Source: Calditrichota bacterium
GTDB lineage: Bacteria; CLD3
Assembly: GCA_008501735.1 (NCBI GenBank)
Contig: QQUF01000040.1
Coordinates: 143,769 to 207,768, forward strand
Length of the DNA stretch: 64,000 nucleotides
Reading direction: 5' to 3'
Of this stretch, positions 33,934 through 42,395 are shown one piece after another (position 1 is the stretch's first letter; the number at the start of each line of letters is the position of its first letter). The notes beneath the pieces were generated by a model, which was not told the origin of the DNA, did no database searches, and worked only from the letters and a program-made list of their open reading frames with translations. The position numbers and the translations under genes were made by a program.

Positions 33934-35262
33934 ATGAAAATTTTATTAATTGACGACGACAAAAACCTTCTCAAAGTAAACAAAATTCAACTTGAAGATT
34001 CAGGTTACAAAGTTATCACAGCAAACGACGGACAAGAAGGTCTGAGTGCTTTCAAAAAGTATGAATTCGATTTGATTCTTTGTGATATTCAAATGCCCAA
34101 AATGTCGGGTAAAGAAGTTCTTCAAGAAATTAGAAAGATAAATTCAGAAATTCCATTTATTGTAATTACGGCTTACGGCAGTGTTGACGATTCGATGGAA
34201 ATGGTTCGTTTTGGTGCAAATGATTACATTCAAAAGCCTTTTGGAGTCGAAAGGCTGGTTTTTACAATTGAGAAAAATTATCGACTTTCAAGGCTTAACA
34301 AAGAGAATAAATTCCTCAAACAAGAACTTAAAAACAAAGATTTTATTGAATTTAAAAGTGAATCTCCAAAATGTGAATTCATAAAAAATATTATCACAAA
34401 AATTAAAGATTCCTCTGCGACAGTTTTAATTACAGGTGAAACAGGTGTAGGAAAAGAAATTATCGCAAAAAATATTCACTTCTCGGGCAACAGACAAAAC
34501 TCTCCTTTTGTGGAAATAAATTGTGCTTCCGTTCCTGACACTTTAATCGAGTCAGAACTCTTTGGACACGAAAAAGGAGCTTTTACAGGAGCAAATGAAA
34601 AGCGAATCGGTAAATTTGAATTTGCCGACAAAGGCACTATTTTTTTAGATGAGATTGGCGATTTGAAACCTGATTTACAAGCAAAACTCCTGAGAGTTTT
34701 ACAAGAGAAAAAAATTGAAAGAATTGGCGGTAATAAACAGTTAGAAATTGATGTTCGGGTAATTGCCGCAACGCATAGAAATTTATTAGAGCAAATTCCA
34801 AAAGGGCTTTTCCGTGAAGACTTATTTTTTCGACTGAATGTGATTCCAATTCAAGTTCCGTCACTTCGGGAACGTAAGGAAGATATTTTGCCATTGGCAG
34901 AATTTTTCCTAAAAAAATATAATATTTTTAATAAAAATTTATTCTTATCCGAAAAATCTAAAAATGAACTGTTGGAGAATATTTGGAAAGGTAATGTGAG
35001 AGAATTGGAAAACACAATTGAAAGAGCTGTTTTACTTTCCGATTCAGAAAATATCGATTTAGGCTCTTATTCGAATGCTTCGATTCCAATTACTGGATTG
35101 ACAGAATTCCTCCAAACTTCTGAGATGGGACTTGAAGAAATTGAAATTCAAATCATTAAATCGGCTTTAGAAAAATTTGGTGGAAATAAATCACAAACGG
35201 CAAAAGCACTAAAAATTGAAAGACACATCTTACTTTACAAACTCAAAAAGTATAAAATTTAA
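33934..35262 (+). CDS. NtrC-family sigma-54-dependent response regulator
   Basis: This 442-residue activator has a receiver domain (phosphoacceptor D51, preceded by acidic DDD near residues 7-9). The AAA+ domain (about 135-365) has Walker A GETGVGKE, the sigma-54 contact loop GAFTGA, and Walker B FLDEIGD. A C-terminal Fis-type helix-turn-helix (about 400-442) ends GGNKSQTAKALKIERHIL. It is expected to remodel sigma-54 polymerase at TGGCAC-type promoters, and two such promoters precede the neighbouring metal operons. The GAATATTC palindromes are its probable binding sites. Confidence 0.95.
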   Translation: MKILLIDDDKNLLKVNKIQLEDSGYKVITANDGQEGLSAFKKYEFDLILCDIQMPKMSGKEVLQEIRKINSEIPFIVITAYGSVDDSMEMVRFGANDYIQKPFGVERLVFTIEKNYRLSRLNKENKFLKQELKNKDFIEFKSESPKCEFIKNIITKIKDSSATVLITGETGVGKEIIAKNIHFSGNRQNSPFVEINCASVPDTLIESELFGHEKGAFTGANEKRIGKFEFADKGTIFLDEIGDLKPDLQAKLLRVLQEKKIERIGGNKQLEIDVRVIAATHRNLLEQIPKGLFREDLFFRLNVIPIQVPSLRERKEDILPLAEFFLKKYNIFNKNLFLSEKSKNELLENIWKGNVRELENTIERAVLLSDSENIDLGSYSNASIPITGLTEFLQTSEMGLEEIEIQIIKSALEKFGGNKSQTAKALKIERHILLYKLKKYKI

Positions 35263-35284
35263 TAAAGATTTATGGGAGTAAAAA

Positions 35285-35350
35285 ATGAAGTTCAAGTTAG
35301 GCGAGATTAATATTGTTTGTAAAGACTTAGAGATAAAATTTTATTTGTAA
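35285..35350 (+). pseudogene. Truncated 5' copy of the VOC-family gene
   Basis: This 21-codon frame encodes MKFKLGEINIVCKDLEIKFYL and stops. It matches the first 16 residues of the intact VOC gene at 36546 (MNFKLGEFNIVCKDLEK) with 13-14 identities and clear nucleotide similarity. The remainder is absent. Together with the intact gene it brackets the methyltransferase gene. Confidence 0.8.
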
Positions 35351-35388
35351 AATCATTAGAAATCAAAGGTAAATTTCTAAACAATTAA

Positions 35389-35439
35389 TTTCTTTTTTGA
35401 ATTTGATTACATTTTGGGAATTCAAATTCAAAAAAGAAA
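35389..35439. repeat. Perfect 18-bp hairpin before the methyltransferase gene
   Basis: Arms 35389-35406 (TTTCTTTTTTGAATTTGA) and 35422-35439 are exact complements with a 15-nt loop. It lies 18 nt upstream of the methyltransferase start. It could terminate transcription from the regulator gene weakly or mark a rearrangement point. Confidence 0.65.
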
Positions 35440-35456
35440 AATGTTAGAATTTAAAA

Positions 35457-36524
35457 ATGCAGCAAAATCTAAAACCGAATAGACCGAAAATAATTACAAC
35501 TGAAATTGAAGGATTAGTTTTCAATCGCAGAATGAATATCGCTCATGCAATCGAAGCACTTTTGAGTAAAGAGTTCGTCCTTGTTGACGATTTTTACAGC
35601 ACAGGTTTACAGATTTTGGAAGAGCTAAACTTTTACTTAAAACAGAAATTTTCAAAGAAAGATTACAATTCGCAACGTGAAGCTCGTTCTGTTTTCAGAG
35701 AACTTTCGCACAAATTATTGTTGATGGTTAGTGACAATAGATTGGAAGTTCGGAAGTCACCGAAAATTGGTTGGCTGAAAATTTTGTATCCCGAAATTTC
35801 AGAATTTTTCATCTCGTTTCCTGACGTTCAAGGTTTGAACAGTTCGTGGCAATGGTTTCAAAATGGAATCAAGTTAGATATTTTGCCATTTCGTCTAAAA
35901 CCATATTTTGGCACTTACTTTCCGACAAGGTTTGACCATTTGGAACTTTTTGAAAATTGGTTGAAAACTTACAATGGAACTAAAAAGAATGCAATTGACA
36001 TTGGAGTTGGAAGCGGAGTTTTGTCTTTTCAAATGTTGCAAAACGGATTCCAAAATATTTATGGAACTGACTCTAATCCAAATTCAATTATTGGCTTAAC
36101 ACAAGAAGTTGAAAGATTGAAGTTTGGAAATAAATTCAATCTAAGTTGTGGAGATTTGTTTGCAAGTTTGGATTTTGCAACTGAATTGATTGTATTTAAT
36201 CCACCTTGGCTAATTGCAAATCACGAATTAGAAGAAGGAATTGATAAAGCGATTTACTACGAACCTGATTTGTTTCCGAGATTCTTTGAACAAGCTAAAA
36301 ATCATTTGGCAAAAGATGGTAAAATTGTAATGATTTTTTCAAATTTTGCAAAAGTTGTTGGTCAGGAAGTTAAAAACCCAATAAATGTTGAGTTAGGAAA
36401 TTTTAACCGATTTAGAAGAGTGGAATTTTTTCAAAAGAAACCAAAACCTTCCTCAAAAAAGACAAGGCGTAAAGATTGGCGACAAAACGAAAAAGTCGAG
36501 CTATGGGTTTTGTCGCACAAATAA
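35457..36524 (+). CDS. Class I SAM-dependent methyltransferase
   Basis: This 355-residue enzyme has the SAM-binding motif AIDIGVGSGVLSF (about 177-189) and the catalytic motif FNPPW (about 245). The NPPW motif is typical of methyltransferases acting on amide or amino nitrogens (HemK/N6-adenine type). The N-terminal 160 residues are not recognised and may select the substrate. The C-terminus is Lys/Arg-rich. It lies between a duplicated VOC gene fragment and the intact VOC gene. Substrate unknown. Confidence 0.8.
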   Translation: MQQNLKPNRPKIITTEIEGLVFNRRMNIAHAIEALLSKEFVLVDDFYSTGLQILEELNFYLKQKFSKKDYNSQREARSVFRELSHKLLLMVSDNRLEVRKSPKIGWLKILYPEISEFFISFPDVQGLNSSWQWFQNGIKLDILPFRLKPYFGTYFPTRFDHLELFENWLKTYNGTKKNAIDIGVGSGVLSFQMLQNGFQNIYGTDSNPNSIIGLTQEVERLKFGNKFNLSCGDLFASLDFATELIVFNPPWLIANHELEEGIDKAIYYEPDLFPRFFEQAKNHLAKDGKIVMIFSNFAKVVGQEVKNPINVELGNFNRFRRVEFFQKKPKPSSKKTRRKDWRQNEKVELWVLSHK

Positions 36525-36545
36525 AAAATTAATAAAGGTCTAAAA

Positions 36546-36908
36546 ATGAATTTCAAATTGGGTGAGTTCAACATTGTTTGTAAAGACTTGGAAAAGAGTT
36601 TACACTTTTATCAGGAAATTCTTGGTTTTGAATTTGTTGAAAAGGATTCGGGTGCAATGCGACTAAAATTCGGAGGTAATTATTTTCTACTTTTACCTTT
36701 CGCGAAAAATGAAAATATTAAAACTCCTTACTGTGAAAACCCTACTTTTTCTTTTGATATTTTAGTCGATGAAATTTCAGAAGCTAAAAAATATTTTCTC
36801 TCAAAAGGAGTAACAATCGAAGACGAAGAAACAGAAATTAGTGAAAGTTTTTGGATTCGAGACCCAGACAATCTTGTAATTGAAGTTGTTTCAAGTAGTT
36901 TGCAGTAA
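36546..36908 (+). CDS. VOC-superfamily (glyoxalase/dioxygenase-like) protein
   Basis: This 120-residue protein has the single-domain vicinal-oxygen-chelate fold pattern: CKDLEKSLHFYQEILGFE at the start, a central beta segment, and FWIRDPDNLVIEVV at the end, where the final Glu is a usual metal ligand. Family members are glyoxalases, dioxygenases or resistance binding proteins, so function is open. It is preceded by its truncated copy at 35285. Confidence 0.8.
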   Translation: MNFKLGEFNIVCKDLEKSLHFYQEILGFEFVEKDSGAMRLKFGGNYFLLLPFAKNENIKTPYCENPTFSFDILVDEISEAKKYFLSKGVTIEDEETEISESFWIRDPDNLVIEVVSSSLQ

Positions 36909-37035
36909 ACTTGTGATACAAATCACTTATCGAAAACTATAAGGCTTTCGCCGATAGTTCTGATAATTCAATTCATTTGTAGCTACTTTTACTTTCGGAA
37001 GTAGCATTTGAAGTAGCATTTCATAAAATCCCCTC

Positions 37036-37069
37036 AAAGTCGTTTGAATTTTTTCAAGCGGCTTTTTTT
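37036..37069 (+). terminator. Terminator downstream of the VOC gene
   Basis: Arms 37036-37048 (AAAGTCGTTTGAA) and 37053-37065 pair fully when G-U is allowed, followed by a run of seven T. Confidence 0.75.
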
Positions 37070-37189
37070 GTTCTCAAACCCAAATCACAATTCTCTAAAA
37101 AAGCTCAAGTTGCGAAATATCGCTAACAAATTGCTTGTGATATTTAACACAAGTTCAGTTTAAAGTCTTTGAAATCGCAATTTTGTTTT

Positions 37190-37205
37190 TGGCACTGCTT
37201 TTGAA
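37190..37205 (+). promoter_or_regulatory. Possible sigma-54-type promoter
   Basis: TGGCACTGCTTTTGAA, preceded by T, matches the -24 element exactly and has correct spacing to a TTG in the -12 position, but lacks the GC of the -12 consensus. It lies about 57 nt upstream of the secreted-protein start. Confidence 0.35.
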
Positions 37206-37262
37206 ATAACTAAAGCGAAACAACAAACGAAAACTTAAACTTAATTTTTTAGAGGTAATAAA

Positions 37263-38942
37263 ATGAAAACTTTAACAAACTTCACAACAACGATTTCACT
37301 TTTAGTGGGAATTTTTTCAGCAGCAAACTCACAGTCATTAACTTTTAGTGTTGATAATTACACAGGCACAACAACTGCTGGTCCTTTTATGTTTGTAAAC
37401 ACAGAAGGACAAAATGTTTTTGCTTACAAAGATTTTGATTGGAAATTTGGTAACGGACCTCAAGGACAAGCTCCAACAAGTTCTTCTTGCACAGCAGAAA
37501 ACTTGAATGTAGTAGCAGGAACAGGTGGAATAACACTTTTTGTAACTGGCTACGATTTAACAAGTTTCCACCACTTAGGAACCGGAGACAAAAGAATTTA
37601 CTCACACGGAAATGCTACTATCAATCTAAATGGAAATCCGGTTCTTGTTTTGACAGACTTGGTTTCTGAAGTTACAGTTTCTTATCCACCACCTCACGGA
37701 GCAGGAAATTTTGAATCAGGTTTTGGACAAGGTGTAATTGATGTTGGAGCAAGTGATGCAAATTGGGTTGCTGAGTTAGATCCATTTGGAACAGGAAATG
37801 TAGCTTTTGAATTCTCTTCTGTTTCACCGGTTGAGCAAAACCAAATTGGCTATTACGATTTTAATATCGAAATTAAGCCGATAACTGTAAACCGTCAAAT
37901 TATTATTAACCAACTTGCAGACGGTAACAACGAAAATGTGAATATGAATGGAATCGGTTTGGATTTCCAATTTGCAAACGCAACTTTTGGTGGTGGTGGA
38001 CAAGGAACTAATAATTTATTCGGAATGTTTGTTCCTGAAGACCCAACAGGCGATTTGCCTGCAGGAATTGAAATGATGAACAATGCTTCTTTCTGGCATC
38101 TCGGAACAACAATGTCTTCATTCTCAACTGAAATAACTTTTGATTTAACTCAACTTGGAATGGCTTTTGACCAAAATAAAGTTAGAATTTTAAGACGTGC
38201 TAATGCAGACTCAGAATGGGAAATTTATAATGACATTACAGTTGTCAATGGAACAACTGTTAAAGCTAACAATGTTACAGGTTTTAGTGACTGGAATATC
38301 GGGGAAGCAGAAGACGAACCACTTCCTGTAGAACTTTCAGCTTTCACAGCACAACAAAATGGCAGAGAAATTCAACTTAATTGGACAACCGCAACTGAGT
38401 TAGAAAACAAAGGTTTTGTAATCGAAAGAGCAACAAACGGCTTAGAATTTATTGAAATTTCAAGCTATGAAAATAACACAAGTTTAATCGGGCAAGGAAG
38501 TGTTAGCCACGAAACTAACTACACTTTTACCGACAAAAATGTAAATTTTGGAAACACTTACTCTTACAGATTAATTGACGTTGACTACAATCAAACAAAG
38601 AATACAAGTGAAGAAGTCTTTATAAAATTAGTTTTTGAAAATGAAGAAACAAACAACGCTAAACTTAGCTACGAATTGAAACAAAATTTCCCAAACCCTT
38701 TCAACCCAACTACAACAATAAGTTTCTTGATGAAAAAAGACGGTTTAGCAAAAGTAAGCGTTTACAACATTACAGGACAATTAGTAAAAACTTTAGTTTC
38801 AAAAGGATTGGCAAAAGGCGAACACAGTTTGACTTGGGACGGAACAGACAATTTCGGACAAAGTGTCGCAAGTGGAATCTACTACTACAAACTTGAAAGC
38901 GGAAACTTCACTGACATCAAAAAAATGACACTACTCAAATAA
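37263..38942 (+). CDS. Secreted protein with C-terminal sorting domain
   Basis: This 559-residue protein begins with a signal peptide (residues 1-23). The N-terminal 340 residues are beta-rich, Gly/Asn-rich and unrecognised. A fibronectin-like segment follows (PLPVELSAFTAQQNGRE, about 353-455). The last 85 residues form a FlgD/T9SS-type sorting domain: NFPNPFNPTTTISFL, then VYNITGQLVKTL, GIYYYKLESG and KKMTLLK. Such tails direct export and surface attachment through a type IX secretion-like route in this phylum. No secretion-system genes are in the window. Confidence 0.85.
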   Translation: MKTLTNFTTTISLLVGIFSAANSQSLTFSVDNYTGTTTAGPFMFVNTEGQNVFAYKDFDWKFGNGPQGQAPTSSSCTAENLNVVAGTGGITLFVTGYDLTSFHHLGTGDKRIYSHGNATINLNGNPVLVLTDLVSEVTVSYPPPHGAGNFESGFGQGVIDVGASDANWVAELDPFGTGNVAFEFSSVSPVEQNQIGYYDFNIEIKPITVNRQIIINQLADGNNENVNMNGIGLDFQFANATFGGGGQGTNNLFGMFVPEDPTGDLPAGIEMMNNASFWHLGTTMSSFSTEITFDLTQLGMAFDQNKVRILRRANADSEWEIYNDITVVNGTTVKANNVTGFSDWNIGEAEDEPLPVELSAFTAQQNGREIQLNWTTATELENKGFVIERATNGLEFIEISSYENNTSLIGQGSVSHETNYTFTDKNVNFGNTYSYRLIDVDYNQTKNTSEEVFIKLVFENEETNNAKLSYELKQNFPNPFNPTTTISFLMKKDGLAKVSVYNITGQLVKTLVSKGLAKGEHSLTWDGTDNFGQSVASGIYYYKLESGNFTDIKKMTLLK

Positions 38943-39080
38943 TGATTAATGTTTAATGACTAATGAATAATATTTTAGAGAGGCTCTGCCTCTCTTTTTT
39001 TGTTGGGAACAAAAATTTTTGTTCCCAACATTTTGTGTTACATTCCCAATTAATCATTAACCATTAATCAATAATCATTA
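38943..39080. repeat. Nested inverted repeats with terminator
   Basis: From outside in: AT-rich imperfect arms (TAATGATTAATGTTTAATGA near 38942 and a related inverted stretch near 39050-39080), then a classical terminator (AGAGAGGC at 38977-38984 with GCCTCTCT at 38988-38995 and a T run to 39001). A perfect 30-nt palindrome, 39001-39030, follows. Its 22-nt core GGGAACAAAAA/TTTTTGTTCCC recurs at 52337-52364. Confidence 0.8.
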
Positions 39081-39082
39081 GA

Positions 39083-40708
39083 ATGTTTTCAAATTATTTT
39101 ACATTAAAAAAGTTCGTTTCTGAATCACTTACGGAGCTTGTTGACTACAAGTTTTTACAGGCTTATTCTCAAAGAAAAAACAAACTTACTCTTGAGTTTA
39201 GCAAGGGCGAAGAAATTAGAAAATACGATTTTTGTGTTCACAGTAAAATTGCGGGTTTCGTACCGCAAAAGTTTTTGAAGCGTGCAAGGCAATCAATTGA
39301 GTTTTTCCAAGAACTCAAAGGTAAAAAAATCACAAAAATTCTTTTGGATTCGGAAGAAAGAATTATCCGAATTGAAATTGAAGAACGAGAATTGATTTTC
39401 AGAATTTTTGGTAAAGACTCAAACGTTTTTTTAGTGAAAGATGAAATTTGTATTGACGCTTTTAAGAGGTTGGGTTTCATTGGTGGACAAAAATTTGAAA
39501 CTAAAAAGCGTGTCGGAAATATTTTTCCAAATTCAGAATTTCAAATTTGGGAAAATGCCTTTACGGAGTCAGAACTAGAACCTGAGAAGTTTTTACAAAA
39601 AAAAGTAAATCACTTAGGCAAAACCTTAGCTCAAGAAATTCTTTTTAGAACAAACGAAAAAACTTTAGAAGAAATTTATAACGTAACTCAAGAAGTCCTA
39701 AAAGAATTTGTTACCTCAAAAGCTAAGATTTACTTAGACGAAAATGCTCCTGTAAAATTCTCACTTTGTGAACTCAAATCTCTTGGTAAAATGGAGTTCC
39801 AAGAGTTTGAAAACTTGGAAGAAGCGGTTCAATTTTTCGGCTCAAAATTTGAGAAGGCAGAAGCGTTTCAAAATCGAAAAGGTGCTTGTAAGAAAGTCCT
39901 ATCAAGCAAAAAAAAATCAGCTACAAAAGCCTTAAAAGAAAATTATCGAGTTTTTGAAAAACCTGACAACTCTGCTGAACTTCGGAAGTTCGGCGAAATG
40001 ATTTTGGCTTACTTTCACGAAGTCAAGCAAGGACAAAAGTCTGTAACTTTAAATGATTTTGAAACAGGTGAGCCGATTGAAATTCAGTTAAATCCTGAAT
40101 TTGCACCTGATGTGAATGCTAAAAATTATTTTAAAAGGTCTAAAAAACAAGTTCGTGCAATCGAAGGAGCTGAGAAAAGGATTAACGAGCTTGAACCCGA
40201 ACTTGAAGTAATTAATTCACTTTTAGAAGAGTTAGAGGAGAGTAAAACATTCAAAGAAATTGCGAGTGTTGAGCAAAAGTTAGCTGAACTCGGATTTTTC
40301 ACAAGCCAAAATGCACCGAATAAAAAAATCGGCAAAAGTATCACAAAAAAATATCGTGAAGTTGATTTGGGTGAGAATTGGAATGTTTGGGTCGGGCGAA
40401 ACAAAAATGAAAATGATGAGCTTACTTTAAAAGTTGCGAAAAAAGACGATTGGTTTTTCCACTTTTACGGAGGAGCAGGTTCTCATGTAATTCTTCGTCA
40501 AGAAGGTCGAAAAGGAAATCCGCCTTCTTACATTTTTGAAAAAGCAGCTTCTGTGGCAGCGTTTTACAGCGACGGAAAACACTCGTCAGTTGCACCTGTA
40601 ACTTACACACAAGTCAAGCACGTTTCAAAACCTCGTAAAGCACCAAAAGGCTTGGTAAAATTAAAATTTGAAAAGATTTTATACGTAGAACCGAAGAAAG
40701 AATTTTAG
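39083..40708 (+). CDS. rqcH: RqcH-like NFACT-domain protein
   Basis: This 541-residue protein has NFACT-N-like sequence at the start (residues 1-180), a middle helical region rich in Glu/Lys (about 260-400), and a C-terminal NFACT-R/DUF814 domain (about 430-530) with NWNVWVGRNKNEND and a DWFFHF-GGAGSHV block. In bacteria RqcH binds stalled 50S subunits and adds Ala tails. In this phylum homologues are less studied. The ATG has no clear ribosome site. The family is secure; the tailing activity is inferred. Confidence 0.8.
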   Translation: MFSNYFTLKKFVSESLTELVDYKFLQAYSQRKNKLTLEFSKGEEIRKYDFCVHSKIAGFVPQKFLKRARQSIEFFQELKGKKITKILLDSEERIIRIEIEERELIFRIFGKDSNVFLVKDEICIDAFKRLGFIGGQKFETKKRVGNIFPNSEFQIWENAFTESELEPEKFLQKKVNHLGKTLAQEILFRTNEKTLEEIYNVTQEVLKEFVTSKAKIYLDENAPVKFSLCELKSLGKMEFQEFENLEEAVQFFGSKFEKAEAFQNRKGACKKVLSSKKKSATKALKENYRVFEKPDNSAELRKFGEMILAYFHEVKQGQKSVTLNDFETGEPIEIQLNPEFAPDVNAKNYFKRSKKQVRAIEGAEKRINELEPELEVINSLLEELEESKTFKEIASVEQKLAELGFFTSQNAPNKKIGKSITKKYREVDLGENWNVWVGRNKNENDELTLKVAKKDDWFFHFYGGAGSHVILRQEGRKGNPPSYIFEKAASVAAFYSDGKHSSVAPVTYTQVKHVSKPRKAPKGLVKLKFEKILYVEPKKEF

Positions 40709-40717
40709 AAAAAAGAA

Positions 40718-40748
40718 AACCTGAAAGGTTTTAAAAACCTTTCAGGTT
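40718..40748. repeat. 31-nt perfect palindrome, variant family member and terminator
   Basis: Arms 40718-40732 (AACCTGAAAGGTTTT) and 40734-40748 flank one central base. It differs from the copies at 26347 and 60134 by paired changes. It lies between convergent genes and probably acts as a bidirectional terminator. Confidence 0.8.
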
Positions 40749-40756
40749 AAAATAAA

Positions 40757-42376
40757 TTATCCTAAAAATGGATAGCGGTAATTTGTAGGTGGAACGAAAG
40801 TTTCTTTGATTGAGCGAGGTGAACACCAACGCATTAAGTTGATTGCTGAACCTGCTTTGTCGTTTGTACCAGAAGCTCTTGCTCCTCCAAAAGGTTGTTG
40901 TCCGACAACTGCACCTGTTGGTTTGTCGTTAATATAAAAGTTTCCTGCTGCGTGAACTAAGGCTTTGCTCATTTTTTCAATTACATAACGGTCTTGAGAG
41001 AAAATCGCTCCCGTCAACGCATACTCGGAAGTTGAGTCAACAAGTGCTAAAGTCTCTTCAAATTTGTTCGGGTCGTAAACATAAATTGTGAGAATCGGTC
41101 CGAAGATTTCTTCACACATCGATTTGAATTTTGGATTAGAAGTAAGAATTACTGTTGGTTCAACAAAGTAACCTTTAGATTTGTCGCAGTTTCCACCGAA
41201 AACAACCTCTGAGTCGTCAGAATTAATTGCGTGGTCAATGTAAGATTTACATTTGTCAAAAGACGCTTCGTCAATTACAGCGTTTACAAAATTGCTGAAA
41301 TCTTCGACATCACCCATTGTAATTTCTGCCAAATCTTGTCCGACGTAAGTTTTGACTTCTTCCCAAAGATTTGAAGGAATGTAAGCTCTTGAAGCCGCAG
41401 AACATTTTTGCCCTTGATACTCAAAAGCACCTCTTGTAATTGCTGTTGCTAAAGCTTTTGGGTCTGCTGCTTCGTGTGCAAAAATGAAGTCTTTTCCACC
41501 TGTTTCACCGACAATTCTTGGGTAAGTTTTGTAGTTTGAAACATTTGCACCGATTGTTTTCCAAAAGCTATTGAAAACTCTTGTTGAACCTGTGAAGTGA
41601 ATTCCTGCAAAATTTCTGTCATTCAAAACAACGTCGGTAATGTCAGCACCACTTCCATAAACCAAGTTAATCACACCTTCAGGGACTCCTGCTTCTTTGA
41701 AGAGTTCCATCAAGTAGTGAGCAGAAAAAATTTGAGTTCTTGAAGGTTTCCAAAGAACAACATTTCCCATCAAAGCCGGAGCAGTTGGTAAGTTTCCTGC
41801 AATCGAAGTGAAGTTAAAAGGCGTGATTGCGTAAACAAAACCTTCGAGTGGTCTTTGCTCGGTTCTGTTCCAAATTCCTTGAGAAGAAATTGGTTGTTGT
41901 TCGCAAATTTCTTGCATAAACTGAACGTTGAATCTGAAAAAATCAATCAATTCACAAGCAGCGTCAATTTCAGCTTGAAAAGCATTTTTGGATTGTCCAA
42001 GCATCGTTGAAGCGTTGAGTAAATCTCTGTGAGTTGTTGTGAGGAGTTCAGCAGCTTTCAAGAAAATCGAAGCTCTATGTTCCCAAGACATTGCAGCCCA
42101 AGCCGGAGCAGCTTTCATTGCAGAATCAATTGCCATTTGAACGTGTTCTTTGTTTCCTTTGTGGTAACGAGCCAAAACGTGCTGATGGTCGTGTGGACAA
42201 ACAACTGTGTCCAAATTTCCTGTTTCGATTTTTTTACCACCGATTTCCAAAGGTAAGTTCAATTCTTCGGATTTCATTTTTTTGAGTGCCGCTTGCAAAG
42301 ACACTTTTTCAGGAGAGTTAGGAGCGTAACCTTTTACAGGTTCATTAACCGCTCTTGGAACTTTAAACATTGACAT
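40757..42376 (-). CDS. pruA: 1-pyrroline-5-carboxylate dehydrogenase
   Basis: This 539-residue NAD-linked aldehyde dehydrogenase oxidises glutamate gamma-semialdehyde to glutamate, the second step of proline breakdown. Family signatures are VGETGGKDFIF (general-base Glu) and YQGQKCSAASRAYIP (catalytic Cys); the C-terminal block is QQPFGGARASGTNDKAGS. Length matches the stand-alone long PruA/P5CDH type. No proline dehydrogenase gene is adjacent. It is in line with the Uma2 and ispG genes on the minus strand. Confidence 0.93.
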   Translation of the reverse strand: MSMFKVPRAVNEPVKGYAPNSPEKVSLQAALKKMKSEELNLPLEIGGKKIETGNLDTVVCPHDHQHVLARYHKGNKEHVQMAIDSAMKAAPAWAAMSWEHRASIFLKAAELLTTTHRDLLNASTMLGQSKNAFQAEIDAACELIDFFRFNVQFMQEICEQQPISSQGIWNRTEQRPLEGFVYAITPFNFTSIAGNLPTAPALMGNVVLWKPSRTQIFSAHYLMELFKEAGVPEGVINLVYGSGADITDVVLNDRNFAGIHFTGSTRVFNSFWKTIGANVSNYKTYPRIVGETGGKDFIFAHEAADPKALATAITRGAFEYQGQKCSAASRAYIPSNLWEEVKTYVGQDLAEITMGDVEDFSNFVNAVIDEASFDKCKSYIDHAINSDDSEVVFGGNCDKSKGYFVEPTVILTSNPKFKSMCEEIFGPILTIYVYDPNKFEETLALVDSTSEYALTGAIFSQDRYVIEKMSKALVHAAGNFYINDKPTGAVVGQQPFGGARASGTNDKAGSAINLMRWCSPRSIKETFVPPTNYRYPFLG

Positions 42377-42395
42377 TTATTTTTTCCTTAATTTA

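Larger units (their letters stand above)
36909..37262. other. Intergenic region with hairpins, a tandem repeat and a candidate promoter
   Basis: No gene is seen here. It holds a terminator (37036-37069), a 12-nt tandem repeat GAAGTAGCATTT (36998-37009 and 37010-37021) and a possible sigma-54-type promoter (37190-37205) for the gene at 37263. The rest is AT-rich without obvious structure. Confidence 0.7.
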
